46,054 bases of DNA, taken from contig NZ_CANLZC010000038.1 in NCBI RefSeq assembly GCF_947495455.1, positions 1-46,054 of the forward strand, written 5' to 3'. Position 1 is the stretch's first letter. Every line of letters starts with the position of its first letter. Positions 44,653 to 46,054 of the stretch are shown here, one piece after another. The DNA comes from an uncultured Shewanella sp. Its GTDB lineage: Bacteria > Pseudomonadota > Gammaproteobacteria > Enterobacterales > Shewanellaceae. The position numbers were made by a program, and so were the translations under genes. A model generated the notes under the pieces. That model made no database searches, was not told the DNA's origin, and was given only the letters and a program-made list of their open reading frames with translations.

Positions 44653-45928
44653 TAGTTTTTCCACACTTCTTGTTGGATGAATGAGGTTAAATCAATGGGC
44701 GGCCGTATTTACGATCCGAGCCTTATTCTAACTTTGGGCCGTTTCCTGCAAGCCTATCCCTTCTTGTTAAACCAGAGTCAAGCCCCAAAGAACCTGCAAA
44801 ATTACAATCGCTATTCGTATGTATTGAATAATCCGCTGACGTATACGGATCCCAGTGGGTACTTTTTTAAGGCGTTAACCAAAATCGCAGGCTTTGGGCT
44901 CGCAGGTGTTGAAGGCGCGTATCTTTCTCATAAATCCCATGAACTCATCGCCAACAGCCAAACGCTAACCTCGATAACTGTTGCCGCCGTTGGTGTTGTC
45001 ACCACAGCATTTTGTGGCCCTTGTAGTATCGGGTTTACTGCATTAGCGTCAGCCAACTTAACCTACTATCGCACTGGGAGTATGCGAGCAGCCTTGACAT
45101 CAGGTGCTATCACAGGAGCGATGTCGGCAGTATTTTATGGTATAGGTGAAGCTTTTTCTATTCAAAACTGCGCTAATTGCTATGTAAGAGAGGGCGGAAA
45201 ATACGTATTAGAAAACGGTAAGCCTATTCTTACGGTGGGAGCTCGAGCAGCAAAAACCATCACTCATGGCTTTGCAGCTGGTGTCATGGCAGCAGCTCGA
45301 GGCGGTAATTTTGGCAGCGCCTTTCTCGCTGCAGGTGTGAGCCAAGCTTTTGCACCACCCTTTATATCAGTATGCAACGATTGATAAACGAGCTGAAGAC
45401 TCTTGATGGCATGGGTGAGCAAGGTGTTAGCTTTGATTTTGGTCGCACGGCCGCGTCAGCCGTGCTCGGCGGTACGGCTTCCCCTATTATATAACAAAGA
45501 GCAGTGGCGGAACGCTTTATAAACAAAGAAGGCCAACTGGGACGAATTCGCTTAGTAAAAAGAGCGCGGCCTTTGCGAGGATCTTTAATGATCAGATGCA
45601 TTACCAAACTTTAAAAAGCAGGATCCTAACTGCAGGCAAAAGTGCACTATCTTTTCTTCAAAATAAATCATCAGATTTGTACAATTATGCTCTGGATAAA
45701 TTAGCAACTGAAATTAATTCAATTACCTCATCACTAATAAATAACTCAAATGTTAAATTTGATGCCGCATTAATCGGTGGTGCACTTGGAGGTGGAATAT
45801 CTTCAGCGGTAACATTAGCATTGTCAACATCATTTGAAATTGGAGTCTTCTATACACTTTCAGCTGGCGGTTATGCTGGTTATGCTGGTTATGGCGGAGG
45901 TATGAATTATTCTATTGGTACATGGTAA
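44653..45928 (+). pseudogene. RHS-family C-terminal wreck (core end plus tip, frameshifted)
   Basis: The first frame, 44677-45384, holds the RHS-associated core motif (GGRIYDP, GRFLQA, QNYNRYSYVLNNPLTYTDPSGY) with an ILT insertion and QAYPF where QADPF is usual. It continues into a glycine/alanine-rich tip (FGSAFLAAGVSQAFA). The similarity continues in a second frame at 45372-45494 (GVSFDFGRTAASAVLGG) and in a third from 45494 to 45928 (AAFARIFNDQMHY then a new tail with AGYAGYGGG). At 44653-44676 the bases also resemble the motif upstream of GGRIYDP, but with indels. At least three lesions, no N-terminal shell or signal, so a remnant. Confidence 0.75.
45596..45928 (+). CDS. Possible residual tip protein at the RHS remnant end
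   Basis: 110 residues if the ATG at 45596 is used, though it lies inside the third RHS frame. It encodes MHYQTLKSRILTAGKSALSF, then DLYNYALDKLATEINSI, a hydrophobic stretch (ALIGGALGGGISSAVTLALS) and a Gly/Tyr-rich end with the duplicated GYAGYAGYGGG. It resembles no named toxin. Probably a relic rather than a working gene. Confidence 0.35.
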   Translation: MHYQTLKSRILTAGKSALSFLQNKSSDLYNYALDKLATEINSITSSLINNSNVKFDAALIGGALGGGISSAVTLALSTSFEIGVFYTLSAGGYAGYAGYGGGMNYSIGTW

Positions 45929-46054
45929 GGAAATTTGAATGCTTTAAGCGGATTCAGTGGCAGTTTTGGTGGACATGAGCCTTGTTGATCAAATAGCTGC
46001 TTGAGATACAGCTATAGCAAGGTTTTCCGAGTTTTATTTCGTTGCCTGTCGAAC

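Overview
The window looks like chromosome of a marine gammaproteobacterium of the Shewanella group. The evidence is gene content and order: rsmI/lpoA/yraN/diaA/dolP, then trpS-gph-rpe, then dam-damX-aroB-aroK beside pilMNOPQ and a divergent class A penicillin-binding protein, plus ubiD-fre. Genus-level placement is inference from protein sequence recall; no search was run.

Layout. 1-5.4 kb: accessory region with a CPBP membrane protease, three tandem alpha/beta-hydrolase paralogues that lack catalytic residues, and two small membrane or exported proteins. 5.5-5.9 kb: tRNA-Ser(UGA) preceded by two decayed copies of its 3' part. 6-10.7 kb: yjjG, two small unknown genes, ubiD and fre. 10.7-13.5 kb: a small exported protein, a decaying lipoprotein cluster, a cytochrome b561 and the tail of a lost peptidase gene. 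13.6-15.3 kb: tRNA-Lys, a lipoprotein gene lying between two copies of the rnpB terminator region, and rnpB. 15.3-23.5 kb: an rsmI-derived repeat array, rsmI, lpoA-yraN-diaA-dolP, trpS, gph, rpe and two small membrane proteins. 23.5-36.9 kb: dam, damX, aroB, aroK, pilQPONM and the PBP1a gene. 37.5-42 kb: an HAAAP-family transporter, an S9 peptidase and a DUF2975/XRE pair. 42.3-44.2 kb: a strikingly AT-rich pair (EamA transporter and phytanoyl-CoA-dioxygenase-like protein). 44.6-46 kb: a frameshifted RHS C-terminal wreck.

The core genes serve peptidoglycan synthesis and its outer-membrane activator (PBP1a, LpoA, DolP), replication control and methylation (DiaA, Dam), cell division (DamX), the shikimate pathway (AroK, AroB), ubiquinone synthesis (UbiD) and type IV pilus assembly (PilMNOPQ).

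The recurring theme is tandem duplication. Two genes, pilM and rsmI, carry downstream arrays built from copies of their own 3' end including the stop codon (six units of exactly 150 bp for pilM, about three units of 90 bp for rsmI). The hydrolases are triplicated with their regulatory palindrome, a lipoprotein gene is duplicated and then deleted at a short direct repeat, tRNA-Ser and the rnpB terminator are partly duplicated, and two proteins carry in-frame 9-bp repeats. The pilM array is the most unusual structure: about 1 kb of repeat splits pilM from pilN inside what is normally a compact operon.
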